This document shows, in pieces, positions 44,541 through 57,551 of a stretch of 64,000 nucleotides of DNA. Source of the stretch: Geosiphon pyriformis (Eukaryota; Glomeromycota; Glomeromycetes; Archaeosporales; Geosiphonaceae); assembly GCA_016748015.1 (NCBI GenBank), contig JAAOMT010000563.1, forward strand, positions 152,590-216,589, written 5' to 3'. Position 1 is the stretch's first letter. Each line of letters starts with the position of its first letter. Below the pieces are notes generated by a model, which saw only the letters and a program-made list of their open reading frames with translations, did no database searches and had not been told where the DNA came from. Both the position numbers and the translations under genes were made by a program.

Positions 44541-45511
44541 TAATAACTAATAAAAATTATAGGTTTTAATCATAACAATATTTAACATAAAATTATTTTT
44601 ATAATTCTTATTATTAATTAAGTATATATTATTATTTTAATTTATTATTTATTATCTTATTTAATTACTCAAATTATTATTCAATTAATAATTTAATTTA
44701 TACAAAACATAAATATAATCAAATTGTAATAATTAGATTATGTAATATACTAAACTATATAATATTTAAAATTTATTGAAATATTTAGTAATTTAACAAA
44801 TTATTCAAACAGTTTATTAAAATAACTCATAATTTACAGAAATAACTTGTAATTTAATAAAATATATTTTTAGTTTGTTAAAAAATTAGAAAAAAAAAAA
44901 GTATTAAATCAAAGAATAATATTATAACAAGTTATATAAAAGAAAAACTTTTTTTTAAGAACATATATTTTGGTTAAAATTAATTTTATTTTAACTTAAG
45001 ATATATAAATAATCTTCTTTATAAATTAACTTAAAAAACATAAAAATTTTCTAATTACTATTGCTTTGAAAATAATTATTTTATATTAATATTTTAAAAT
45101 TGATTAGTTATCAATTTTAATAACTATTAGTAACTTTTAAGTTTAAATTCAAAACAACTTTTTTAATATATTTTTTTTTACTTTTTTATATTATTAAATA
45201 GCTTACAATCAAGTTTTTTTATAAAAAAGTTGATTTTTACAACATAATAATTACACATTAAATTAAAAAGCTTACAAATAAAAATTTTTTGTAAAAAAAT
45301 TGATTTTTATTGCAAAGTAACTATATAAATAATTGGCATGAAATTGGCTATTTTATTATAAATTTAACAATATATATAGCTTAAAATATAAAAAAATACT
45401 TTGGAAAAAAAATTAGCTTATTAAAAGTTTATTAATTTTTATTAATAGCAAAATTAACACCAAAATAGTATTAACAATAACAAAAAAAATATAAAAAAAT
45501 TTTCAGTAATA
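44541..45511 (+). mobile_element. Solo LTR of the gypsy family, strongly decayed
   Basis: About 971 bp, close to the 975-bp LTR. The start TAATAACTAATAAAAATTAT corresponds to TGTTATCAGACAAAATTA, and the end TTTCAGTAATA to CCTCTGGTAACA. Internal blocks such as TAACTTGTAATTTA and ACAAGTTATATAAAAG keep the order. It contains one unit of the region that is a 62-bp array in the 27529 copy. It interrupts the LINE ORF2 fragment to its right. No target duplication is evident. Confidence 0.75.
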
Positions 45512-45514
45512 CCA

Positions 45515-47760
45515 GTTTAACCACAAAAATTAGAGAATTATTTATATATAAAAACATATTAATTTAAAAGTTTATTAGAATAGCTATTGTTTTATTTATA
45601 TTAAAAATAATATTACTAAAATTAAAAAATTCACTTATAATATTTAATATTTTCTGTATAATTATGTGACAATTATCAATTTAAATTGTGTTATTAACAA
45701 AAATACTTAAAACCAAATATAAGATTATGTCAATATTAGACTTAATTTTGCTGGTTTTTGCCATAAATCTGAATTTTACTCAATATTCAAAAAATAATTT
45801 ATGTTTTTTTATTTTATACAAAAAAAAATTATAAAAGATTTTTTATAAAAGAAGTAAAAATATTTTATCTTAATTTATTTTATTTTGAACTTTGTATTTT
45901 GTAGACAAATCAAAGTTTGTTATAATTTTATTAATATAATTATTATAAATATGATTAAAAAAATTAATAAACTTATTACACATTTTAATATTTCCTAAAC
46001 TATTGTTTAAATATTTTTATTTTATTAAGTCATAAGTCTTATACATATTTTAAAATACCAACCAAATTTTTTTGCTCTTTTTTAATGTATTTTTAACAAC
46101 AAAACCAATTACAAAGATAAGAAATTAGGTCAAAGTACTTTTAAAAATTAAAGAGTTGTTCTTTTTAAAAATATTATATTTGTTATATACTGCTAAAATA
46201 TGGTCAAATAAAACTTTAAACAGAATTTTCCATGTAGTTTTTATTAGAACTATAAATTTAATATTGATTAAAATATCTTTATATTTATAAAGTTTTAAAA
46301 TTATAAACATTTATGTTTTTTTTTAAGCATTAAGAATTTTTTTTTTTAGAAAACACTCATTAAGCAAATTCAAAAACTAGTATAAAACAAACTTGTTATA
46401 ATATTTTTATATTTTGTTAAAGATTTTAAACAAATTAGTTAATTTTTTATTTAAAAAATTTTTAACAACTATTAAAAACTTAGCAAATTTAATTTTTTTT
46501 TATATTAAAAACAGCTTTTATATTGTAATTTTTAACTGCTTTGGTTTTTAACAATTTATGAAATCTGTATATTTTTTTAAATTAAGCCAATATTTATTTT
46601 ATTTTATTTATTTTAGAATACCACCCATAATATTAATAAAGTTATTAACTAGACTTAAATTTAACATAATCTATTTATTTGATAAAATTTAAAATCATTT
46701 TAAATTACCAAATTTAAATATTTTTGAAATTTTAGAAACCAGCAATTTTAGCCAATAAAATCTAAATAAAACAGCATTTTTAATTATACTATTACAAAAC
46801 TAGATTTTCAAAAAATAATATCTGTTATAAAAACCAATATGTAATATATAAAATCTTATATTTTATAAGATTTTCAATTTTTTTACATTTATTAAAATTT
46901 GTAATAGTATTTAAAATAGCATTTAAAAACAAAACATTAAATTTGTTTTAAACATTTTTATTAACACTTTTTTATTCTGTATTTCCAATAATTTCTGTTT
47001 ACTTGTTTTTATACTAAGTTAACTTGAAAGTTAAAAAGATTATTTAAATCAATATTTATTAAAATAATCAAATAATCAGAGTTAAAAAACTTATTTGAAC
47101 AATATACTTGCTAATTAAACACAATACTCTAAAAACTTTTACTAATTATTACAAAATTCAAACACTTTTGTACACTTTATATATTAGACTAAATTGGAAT
47201 TTTATAAACAAAAAAAATTCAATAAGCATTAAACAAATCCAAATTTAAGAATTTTTTAAAACTAGCATTATAACCAGATTTATTTTTATTGAAATTACTT
47301 TTAAATACCACAAATAAACTGTTATTTAATATTATAGCTATCATTAAATTAATTTTATGAGCTTAAACTAATTTTTTTTTCAGTGTAACACTAGTATACA
47401 AACTTAAAATTATGATTAAAAGATGGTTTTTAAACAAAAAATATATTAACAATAGACAATTTGTCATTTTTAAAATCTTATACATATGTTTTACTATATT
47501 ATTATTTACAATAACAATAATATTTAAACCAAGATAATCAACTCCAAAAGTAAAAACAGTGATATTACTAAATTTGTTCTTAATCTATAGTTTAATCTTA
47601 TTATATAACTTTGTTTTTAAAACTATTAAAACTGAATTGTTTATTTTTATGTTATCTAATAATATTTTTTTGTTTTATAAAGTTGTTTATCTTTTTAATA
47701 TTGTATGTAACAATTTTTTAGACAATACTATTTATTTTTTTATTTTTTTTTAACATTTTA
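45515..47760 (-). pseudogene. Decayed LINE ORF2: endonuclease and reverse transcriptase
   Basis: On the minus strand the start reads KIVTYNIKKINNFIKQKN, the counterpart of the ORF2 start at 62791. Then VLIVLKTKLYNKIKL, stop, IKNKF and LGLNIIVIVNNNIVKHMYKI give the endonuclease part. The RT part reads IKFIVLIKTTWKILFKVLFD, WLVF-NMYKTYDLIK and GNIKMCNKFINFF. Near 45650 IFVNNTI-IDNCHIIIQKIL stands at the place of the FxDD catalytic box, with both Asp read as Asn. The fragment is broken by the solo LTR at 45511. It is not translatable. Confidence 0.8.
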
Positions 47761-47959
47761 TGAGTAAGATCTAAATGTCATCTAGCACAATATATCAAAC
47801 TAAGTAATCTAAACTAGATATAAATTATGTATTTTTCACATATGACCAGTTACTTGGGCCAATTAAAGCAACACTATAAATTTATTATAACAGAAATTGT
47901 ATTATTAGTACCAGAAAAAAACCATGAATATCAGAAATTACAGAATTATTATATTTAAT

Positions 47960-49900
47960 TAAACTTTTTTTTTTCATAAATGTTTTATACTTAATTCTTA
48001 CTATCTACACATTAATCTGATGAGTCATTTTTAATTTTCACACCAACTCAACAATCTTTATGCCAGTAGTCTTAATACATCTGAAAACAAAAATAGTTTC
48101 TAAGTACTACTTCCTGAACACAAAGCTTTTATACAAAGCAATATACATAGTATTATCAGATATACACAAGAAAAGCAACTGTAGAATACATAAAAATAAC
48201 AAATTCAAACCTAACACAGAATTTCACTGGGCAATACATAAATCAAGTAGCATCTTACAAGCATCAAAGTCTATAAATCAAACAAAAAAATAATTAAAAA
48301 ACTTAACTTTTTCATAATATAGACACAATATACTGGAGTATTTCTTATTATATAAGCATTTTCAGACAGCAACTGGCAAGCAATGATACAAAGTCTTCAT
48401 AAAATAAGAATGTAGACTAGTAAAAACTTTATTTATATAACTTAATACTATATGTGAATTTAAATGCCAAATTAACAAAGTCTGAATCCAATTCACATTC
48501 CTAATTATATTCTTACAAATAATATCAGAACCAGATCTAACTTTCCAATAAGCATAATAAATAGCTTTAAACATGATTATAAAAGGATTTTTTTAGTATA
48601 TTTTAATTGTTAATATCTCTTTTTAATTGCAATCAGTCTCTTATGAGTTTTTTGATTTTATGTATTGGATATTAATGATAATATATTGAAGGTTTTTTCT
48701 TGATGTTGTAATGTAAGTCTTCTTTTTAATTCTAATTGTCTTTGTATATTGTGTACTTCTTCTTAAAGGCTAATTTGAAATCTACTTGCTGTTTGAAGTC
48801 TTCTCTAAGGCTATCTTTACAATTGCCTGATGTGTTTCTTTAATCTAAAAACATAAAATGTTAATAGTTTTTTTGTAATTTTTCTAAGTATATAATAAAA
48901 CTTTTTCAATTTAATTAGTAACCATGTAAATAATCTTGATCAGAGATTATTTTTTTAAAGAGTTCAAAGATAGAATAATAGTTTCATTTACTAGAGAGGA
49001 TATGTGAATTCTATTGTTAATCTCATAATTGTGATGTTAATTTAATTTATTATTTTTATTAATTTTTTTTTTGAATAAGATTTTATTTAGATATTTGTTG
49101 CTTTAAGTTGAAGTTGTTAGATTTTTTATTATTAAAAACTATTATATATATATATAATTATTGTTTTACAAAATAACATCTTGTAATACTTTATTTCTGT
49201 TATTTCTAAATAGTGCTTGCTGTTTTTACATGATAGTATTTACTGCTATTGCATGGTAGTACTTGCTGTTATTTGTAAATCATTTTTTTTTCTTTTTATA
49301 AATTGTTGCTGTGCTATTTTATGATTGGCTAATTTATATTATTTATAATTCCTATTAAATTCTTGAACTGTAACAATATATTGTAAATAAAATAACAAAT
49401 GTTTCTAAATACTGCTACTTTATCAGCACTAAGATATCTTTTTTTAACAAGAATAAGAAATAACAGATTCAAACATAAAGCTAAGTTAGCCAATATGTCA
49501 GCACACTTATTACTTAAAACATTTGAATGGTTTTTGACTTTAATCCAAGAAATGTTAAGATTTTTATATCAGATAGAATTTATGATACTTTGTTTCTTAA
49601 GCCAATAGTAGTTGTAAAAATCAGATAAAATCATAACTAATTTTGTAGCACATGTATTCAAAGCAGCTTGATTATCTGAATACATCCTAACATGATTGGA
49701 AGCTGAAACATACTCCAAGACCAGAGCAATTGTCTGTAATTTCATTATTATAGAAGACATTAAATTACTAATTTCAACACCAATACTTAGATTCAAGTCA
49801 GTAAAAAATACAGCTGCATTACATCTTATCCTACAGATGCCTAATTTTTTCAAAAATCTATCTGTATAAACATTAATAACATTCAAATTAGTACCAAAAA
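47960..49900 (-). pseudogene. Decayed LINE ORF2 3' part: RNase H and C-terminal region
   Basis: The frame 49886-49569 reads VYTDRFLKKLGICRIRCNAA, MSSIIMKLQTIALVLEYVS and VRMYSDNQAALNTCATKL, a LINE RNase H with the first and third acidic residues kept. The middle one is Lys where Glu is expected (GAA to AAA). IKVKNHSNVLSNKCADILAN follows (about 49520). Downstream 48574-48362 (IQTLLIWHLNSHIVLSYINK, SYFMKTLYHCLPVAV) and about 48150-47980 (YIALYKSFVF, ETIFVFRCIKTTGIKIVELV) look like the ORF2 C-terminus. The roughly 900 bp between 49300 and 48600 may be inserted DNA. Confidence 0.75.
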
Positions 49901-50127
49901 AATATTACTTGACTGAAAAAAACTTGCCAATACCAAAAACATTCACAAATTAAAAGGTAACAATAAATAATTGAATATTAAAATACAAAGCAAAATTTAT
50001 TAAGTAATTACAAGCCAATTTGAACCAAGCAAGAACTAAACCTCTAAGATTAAGCTCTAATTATTAAAACAAAAAAAAATAAAAAACCAAAACCAAAAAC
50101 TAACAAATTTAAATAAGCCAAAACCAT

Positions 50128-51045
50128 TATTACAAGTGATTATTTGGGGTCTCAAATCAAATAACAAACCCATAACTTGGTGCTTAATAGCTGTTATGAT
50201 AGTGGTATCTGAAAATTTTTGTAATCTGAAAGTTTTGGGTTGGAGTTCTTTGTATAATAGACAGAGATTCAATGGTTGTTTTATTAATAGCCTTCTGAAA
50301 TTGCAATTCTGTCAAATTTTTTTCTTTAATATAGTGGCCAATTTATTTTAGCAGTTGTGTTTTTTTGGTAAGCTATCCTTAATTTTTGAGTTTTCTACTC
50401 TTATTTCTGGGTCTTTTATCAGGTTATTCTTGATGTTAATAAATCAGCACTTAATTCTTAATCAATTAATAAATAACAAAAGAAATAAAATACAAAAGAA
50501 AATCAAAGACATAAAATGTAAGCCAAGACAATAAAGTTAATATCCCATCAATAACCATAATTAAGAGCTATTGTTTTAGTGTAATTAAGTGTTGGATATT
50601 ATCAATATGAAGTATCAATAATAGAGAATTAAGTCAAATTTTCAATTAAGTAATAGTAATATATAAGAAGTAATAATAAGTATGGTTTTTTTTAATCTTT
50701 AATGATCTTCACTTTGGTTAATAGTAACTATTCTTAAAGTAATAAAGGAGAGATAGAGATAGAAATTTCTATTCTGAGTGAAAAATTGGTACTTTTCTTG
50801 TTTCTAACACTACTATTATAAATACATAATTTTCTTTACACAAGAAATTTTTTTTCCTTGGTAAATTTTTTACAAAATTTTTGATTTTCTGAAACATTCA
50901 GGATTTCTTGAAAAATTTTCAACTTTTCTGAAATATTTTGGATTTTCTGAATAATCCTGGATTTCTTGAAAAATTCTTTTTCTCTTCTTTTATTCTAATT
51001 GGCTAATGTGGTTTTTTTCTCTTTTCTAAGTGTAATACTATATAC
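50128..51045 (+). mobile_element. LTR-like element of the second family, copy 3
   Basis: Starts TATTACAAGTGATTATTTGG (decayed TGTTACAGG...), then GGTCTCA, AATAACAAACCCATAACTTG and TTTGTATAATAGACAGAGAT as in copy 1. Its variable third carries TTTCTGAAACATTCAGGATT-like units (about 50885-50970). The right end is approximate. Confidence 0.65.
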
Positions 51046-51049
51046 ACAG

Positions 51050-51720
51050 AATCTTCCAGAACCAATATTTTGGTTTTTAGACTAATAATCTTGGTAATAA
51101 AAATTTTGGTATTATTAGAAGCCAACCAAAATATATTATCAAGTATTAAATTATTAACAAAAAAAGATACACTAAAAACATCTATATTAACACTAATAAA
51201 GTTATTAAAAAAAATATTTCAAAAATAAATATAAAAAAATAAAGAAAAAAGAAAATTTTATAAATATGTTTAATATGGCAAAAATTTTAAAACTTTGTTA
51301 TTAAAAAATTTTACAGAATATTTAAGCATACTTAAATAAAAATTTAAAGAAAATAAAGCAAAAAAATAAAATTAACCAAAATACCAAAAAAAACAATTTT
51401 ATAAAAAATTATATTGAAATAAAAATTAGTTATATTACTATCAACTATTTAAGTTCATAATATATATTTAAATACCAAAAAATAAAACACAAAAATCTGT
51501 TTTTTAACATAAAAATAAGCAAGATATAAATATATCTTCTTAAAAAATAACTGTTTAGAGAATTTTTTAATAGAAAAATATAAAAAATTAACTTGATCAT
51601 ACTTTAAAATTGAATGTTTAAGACAATTATATTTATTACAACAAATTAAATCCAACTTAGTTTAAAAAAATTTAATATTATCAAAAACAAAAACAGTACA
51701 AAATACATAATTAAAAATCT
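51050..51720 (-). pseudogene. Decayed LINE ORF1 with zinc-knuckle relic
   Basis: The 66-codon frame 51655-51455 reads MDLICCNKYNCLKHSILKYD, aligning with LDLVRYRKCGHLSHSALECD of the LINE ORF1 at 62055: a C-x2-C-x4-H-x4-C knuckle with two Cys turned to Tyr. Then LYLAYFYVKKQIFVF matches LQLTKLYAKKNIPIS. Further down NTKIFITKIISLKTKILVLE matches the ORF1 region near 62650. It ends abruptly at about 51050 next to the LTR-like copy 3. Confidence 0.7.
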
Positions 51721-53760
51721 TTTTATATTTAAAACATATTGTTGTTTAATAAAGTTTAGTACTAATAGCAAAAAAACGATTTATTATATAAGTTTTTTTA
51801 CTTATTTTATTTAATATTAAATCTAAATTATAAATTATAGTTTTTATTAATAATATAAACAATATTTTAAAATAGTTTTTAAAAGTCTAAATATTTCAAT
51901 CCAATATAGTTTTTATTATATGTACTAAGTTTTTTCTAATAAGTATTAATTAATTTTTAGCTAATAAATTAGCTTAATTTAATTCAGTAAATTTTATTAT
52001 AGTCTTTTACTATAACTTAATTAATTATAATTGAATAGATATTATTTAATCATATTTAGACAAAATTAAAACAATTTTTTTTTTAAACATATTATAAAAA
52101 TTTTTTTAATAATTATAATCTAATCTGAATGAATTTTTTGTTTTTTAATATTGTTATTAACTTGAATATTGTTTTTATTAACCAATATTGCAGTTTGATT
52201 TATATTTTTTTTTAATATAAATCTAAATCTAAAAAAATTTTTAAATTTTAAGAAGATAATAATTCTTCTAAAATTATTTATTTTTGAGAAAATTTTTCTG
52301 ATAATTTATACTTTAATTATTGTAAATTTGCTCTTAATTGCCAAAAAATTGATATTTAAAATATAAAATTTTTTGATAAAAACTTTTATTTAAGTTTTTA
52401 CTATCTTGAAATTAATTTATTTTTGTTTAAAAAATGTTAAAAAAAGAGGAAAAAAGTTTTTTATCTTTTTCAAAAAAACCAAGAGAAAAATTACATTCTA
52501 AACTAGTATTAATTCTATTAACTTTGAAAATTATAGCTACTAAATCCAAAAAAAACCATTACTACTGTTTATAAAAGCATTATTACTTTTATTATCACAA
52601 ATTTACTAATTATATCTAAATAAATATTATTTTTAAAACCAGTTTTAACCAAAAAAATATTTTATTATTATTAAAATGTTTAATATTATCAAAAGAAACT
52701 CTTTTTTTTTGGAAAAAAAAATTACTAATTAGATTATAAAAAATTTTTTAAGATATCTTTTTTTTAAACATGCTGTTACTTAAAACAGTTTTTAAGCTTA
52801 TTACAAAAAAGTTATTTATTTAAAAAATAATAAATAAGATAAATAAAAATTTTTTTTTAAAAAATTGCTCTTTAAAAAATTTTGAATATAAAAAAAAAAG
52901 AAGTTTTTTGTTTTATAAGTTATATTTAGTTTAAAATATGTGATTATTATATTGTATTAGATAGTAATTGATTTTTATTTATTAATTTAATAAAAAAAAC
53001 TATTAATTAAATTATAAATAATAAAATAAAAATAATATTATAAATTAATTAATTCAAATTTTAAATAATAATAATTAATTAGTTTGGTTTTTAATAATAA
53101 TAATTTAATTGTAATTATACAAAAAATAGTGTTTTTAAATAAGTTTTTTTTTGTAAATTTAATATAATTTAGTTATATATAAAAAATACATGAATTTTAA
53201 TTTTAAATACTTAATTATTGTATTATAATAGATAATAATAAAATTTTATATGTTAAATAAAATAAAAATAAACATAAAAAATAATTACTTTTAAAAATAA
53301 ATTAATTTTGTATTAAAAAATTATTATTAAATCATTATATTTAATAATATTAATATTAATTTAAAAATTATATTATAATATTATTTAATAAAGATAAAAT
53401 ATTTTATTTTATTTTTTAAATATTGTTATTAAGTTTTGTAAACCAATAAAAAAACAAAAATTTATTTAAATACTAAAATTTTAATAATAATAATAATTAA
53501 TTAATATTTTAAATTTTTTTTTGAATTTTGGATTTATAAATAAAAGAAAATATATTTTTAATATATTTATTGTTTTTTATATTAATCTTTTTTTAATTTT
53601 TATTAATAATTAAATAGTGGTTAATTAAATATAAAAAATATATAAATAATAAATTTATTAAAATTTGCATATTTAATTTATAATTATATAAATTTGTTTA
53701 AGTTAAAAGAAGAAATCTGGTTGTTGTTATTAATAAGAAGACATAAACGTCACGTTAAGT
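51721..53760. other. Extremely A/T-rich, decayed DNA
   Basis: Long A and T runs with little else. It may include the lost 5' part of LINE ORF1, but no frame or match is convincing. Confidence 0.45.
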
Positions 53761-54464
53761 GTATAATGTTGTCTTGATTGGCCGAGTGGCTGGTCACGTG
53801 TTAAAAACTCATATATTTTTGTTGTATTGTAGTATTATTTTGATTCATAACAATATTTTATTAATTTTAAATATTATTATATTTATTTTTCTTTTTGCAA
53901 AAACAACATTCCAATATATTTTACAAATATTCATTTTTAAACACAATATCTCAAATTGATATTTTTAGCAAGTATAATAAACTACTTTTTTGTTTGTAGC
54001 CTAACCAAAAATAGCTAATGCATTAAAGTTTTATCGCACTTCCATAACTGTCTCAATTCGTTTTCGATACGGAATTGCGTGTCACCCTTCCTTGACCAGC
54101 CTATAAATCCCACTGAGAACCTCGGGTTCGAAGCTTAGAATGTGCAGACATTTTCCAGCAATTGAATAAATGGTTAAAGAAGAGGGCGCTTCCCATTATT
54201 CGCCCCTTGTCGAAAATATTCCCGGTGAATTGAGGCAGTCACTGCTAATGAAGGGGTGATAAGATGTTATTCTATTAGTAATTTTGGTTAAGTTACAAAT
54301 AAAAAAGAAATCGTTAAATTATTGGATCTGGATCCTGAAATAGTTGCCTTAGGAATATTTATGAGCATCATCAATCTTAAAATTGGTTGCCATTTTTTAT
54401 ATATAGAATCATCGAGACTGGTTGCTTTTAATAAAGTTATTTGAACAACTTTAGGTAACTGTGC
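53761..54464. other. Transition from repeat block to gene-bearing DNA
   Basis: G+C rises after about 53990. No gene recognised before the tRNA. Confidence 0.45.
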
Positions 54465-54536
54465 GGTTTCGTGGTGTAATGGTTAGCACCCAGGACTTTG
54501 AATCCTGTAATCCGAGTTCGATTCTCGGCGAGACCT
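54465..54536 (+). tRNA. tRNA-Gln (anticodon TTG)
   Basis: 72-nt cloverleaf. The acceptor stem GGTTTCG pairs with CGAGACC (one G-T pair), discriminator T. The D arm contains TGGTGTAATGGTTAGCACC, the anticodon loop is CTTTGAA with anticodon TTG, and the T arm is CCGAGTTCGATTCTCGG with the TTCGA loop. No intron. The internal A and B boxes are intact. CCA is not encoded, as expected in a nuclear gene. Confidence 0.95.
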
Positions 54537-54909
54537 CGGATTAACACTTCAGCTCTTTAAAGTAATGATATTTTGATTGTCATGATTTTGCATCATTAGT
54601 CACAATGCCGTCCATTTCAAGAATAGATTAACTGATTTCATTATGAAGACAAATTTCGTTTTAAAATAGGACTCGAGTCTGATCCTTTAAACCTTGCTTG
54701 TGTAGATCTTATTTAGAGCTCCACAGCCATTCGAATCTTCAAACCTAAAATTGTCATGCCCAATTAAGATCTCCGATATTTAAATCTTTAATAAGGAGCT
54801 TTACTCCTACATATGATTGTATTGCGATGATTATGATACTTTTTGCTCTCAGATCATCAGTTTAGGTAGTATATCAGTCTGCTAGGGAAATTAGAGATAA
54901 AAAATATTC
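54537..54909. other. Spacer between tRNA-Gln and MED27
   Basis: Nothing recognised beyond the expected flanks. Confidence 0.4.
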
Positions 54910-56720
54910 TTATTCCTCTAGAAAGTTATCTTTTGGTAGACAACCCCGATGAAATGCCAGCAATTGCCCTTCGGGTGATAAAACCCTTAAGGTTGGTAGC
55001 ATAAATTTTTCTTCGGAATTTTGAAGAGCGAGATGCTTTTCACATTTATGACAGGTTACGGAAAAAATATCATGATAATTCGATATCCAGTCCTGAATCA
55101 CGAATTGAAATTGATTGTTAACATTTTACATAAATATAAGAATATCAAATTATTACTCAATTACCAGGAGAGTAGGTATCATATCCTCTTGATCAAATTT
55201 AGAGAGATTATCCATTGCGATCTGGGTGAGTCTTTGGAATAGAAGGAAGTCGGAGGAATCATTTATAGTCTTCTGTAAAGCGATAAAGGATGAAAAGGTA
55301 GGGCTTTTCCAAAAATTTGGTATTTGAGATTAATTTATTAAGGGATTCAGATTTAAGCGTACCCTCTCATGATAGCCAAATATAGCCAGACGTGATAACA
55401 GAACAAAAGTACTTCCATCATCTTCCTCGTATTTTAACGAAATTCCAGCCTTGATGACATTGTTGAAACTCACCTAATATGTTTGTTATTGAAATAGCCA
55501 TTAAAAAGTGATCATGGATACTTTGATATGAGAATAATCGTTGAAAGCACCAATATAAGTAAGTAACCATTATCCCTGACAATCTCCCTTTGACATCCGG
55601 TTTGAGCTTTTCTAGTTCCACATCATAGGCTCGCTCTTTCGCTTCAGCTAACCATCGATCAATTAGATTGACTAATTCACTGAAAAAAAAGAACAAAGAA
55701 ATTAACGATAAAAGTGGTTTTCATTAAATGATAAAGCCTTGTAATCACCTGGCATTGTCTTTTTGGACAATTTTTGGGACAGATGACCCATCAAGCATGT
55801 CTTTTTCATACAAGTCTACCGACTGACGATTGAAATTTATTTTGTACTTTCGAGAAAAGATTCTATGGATAGTGGAAGGATGATTAATAATTTTTATATT
55901 AGATTATTATAAGAGTTTGAGCTAATTTCTCACCTTGTCGCTCGTTGACTATGAGTTCGCATTTTTTCTGCGTGATTTATCCCTTGTCCAAGCTTCTCAG
56001 GAAATTCTTTTGTTGTCGGGTTTATACTGTTTTTTTTTAATTTGTTCAATTGAATTAGTCGTAAAAAGTTATAAACGCAGATATTTTCATATGAATCACT
56101 TACAATATCGGTGGGTTCGTCTCCCACTCAAAGGCTATTCTCTGTCCATGCTTTATTTCATCTGGGATCCATGATTTTAAAAAACTCTTAATTTAATATG
56201 GCAATTTTTCAGTTGGTTTCAGGGAACGTTTACCTTCAGAATCATTCAGCATTTTGAAAAGCCGAGCTAAGCATTTTAGGGAATCTTGGTGTAGTTTAAG
56301 AAAGTTTTTTTCGGTTGAAGTCCGCGTGAAGCGATCATCGTCACTGTTGCTAAGAGCTCTACTTTGAGCTTTTTCTCAAACCAGGTCACGAAAAAAAATC
56401 AAAATATTTTAAAAATTGAAAAGGTTTTTTGTATTCCCGAATTAAAGAGCTTTGTGTACCTCTTGTTGGAAAAGCTCCAAAATCAAATGTTGAGTCATTT
56501 TCTGAATTCTTTTCAATATCCCACAACTCCTCAATACTTTTACAAGAATGTTTGACCGAAACTCGTAGCTCGTTGATCTGAGAGAGGGTAGATTATCAGG
56601 TTAAGTCAAAAACAAGGAAAGCAATTTCATGAAAATTGTTCATATTGAAGATCTTACAGCAGTCAACAAGAGGCCCAGTTTATCTGAAGCACTTTTCAAA
56701 TAATCGAGTTCAGAGTTCAT
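54910..56720 (-). CDS. MED27: Mediator complex subunit 27
   Basis: Subunit of the Mediator tail/upper-body, linking activators to RNA polymerase II. The start at 56720 reads MNSELDYLKSASDKLGLLLT. Short exons follow: INELRVSVKHSCKSIEELWD (about 56570), KLHQDSLKCLARLFKML (about 56270), IKHGQRIAFEWETN (about 56150), KLGQGINHAEKMRTHSQRAT (55990) and ELVNLIDRWLAEAKERAYDV (55680). Then come EEDDGSTFVLLSRLAIFGYH (about 55400), LTQIAMDNLSKFDQEDMIPT (about 55220) and the last exon. The C-terminus has the MED27 zinc-type end VTCHKCEKHLAL ... LPTLRVLSPEGQLLAFHRGC. Exon edges are approximate; I did not check each phase. Confidence 0.85.
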
Positions 56721-57551
56721 TATTTGAAACGTGTCTTTTTGAGGTGGTTATAATTTCTTTTAAAATTTTTAGCTTTTAAGTAAGGAAACCCATTCTATTT
56801 CAAAAATAACCAATTCCAACTTCGGATCGTGTAAAGGTAAAAGGACTTTTTTGGTCTCGAAAAACTTACCCAGAATCAACTAAATATGGAGATGGTTTAA
56901 ACCACAAATTTTAATTTTACGTAAGACCTTTCAATTTATAAATTTTCTTGGTGGATTTGACAAAAACTTAGGAATCGTAAATTTTCAAAGCTTGAAAACT
57001 CAAAAATAATTATAAAAAATAGCTCTAATAACAATATTATTAATAATTACTTATTTAAATAGTCAAATTATATGTACATATTAAAATTTGTAAACAATTA
57101 AATTTTTTAATATTAACTATTTTAACAAATATATATATTATTAAATAATTATAATAAAAATTTAACTTAATAACAAAAATAATTGTAAATAAGTTAAAAA
57201 TTATAAAGATTAATCTATAAACTATTTTACAGCTTTTACATTTTGATAATTTTATTATTACTATATACAAACAAGGTCTGTTGTTTAAAAAAAGTGCCTT
57301 TTGGAAAGAGAAATGTTAGCATCAATATCACCTGACCAAAATCCAATTGAAATTAACATAGCCAGGAAGGGGTCGAATACTTTTGTATTTGCGAAAATGG
57401 ATTTTTACGCGAATCGATTATTTGAAAGATTTATATCAACTATTTCCATCTGCAAATATTTGATTGGCTAACGAAATCTGGTATTTAAATTTCTGGTCAA
57501 CCATTGCAACTATTAAAAATCCTGAACCTTGACGTTTTTTCGTTCACAATT
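56721..57551. other. Divergent spacer between MED27 and PWP1
   Basis: 830 bp holding both promoters; A/T-rich in the middle (57000-57280). No gene seen. Confidence 0.5.

Noticed and set aside
53759-53959. 66-codon plus-strand frame before the tRNA
   Set aside because: Ile/Phe/Leu-rich translation of A/T-rich DNA without any conserved feature.
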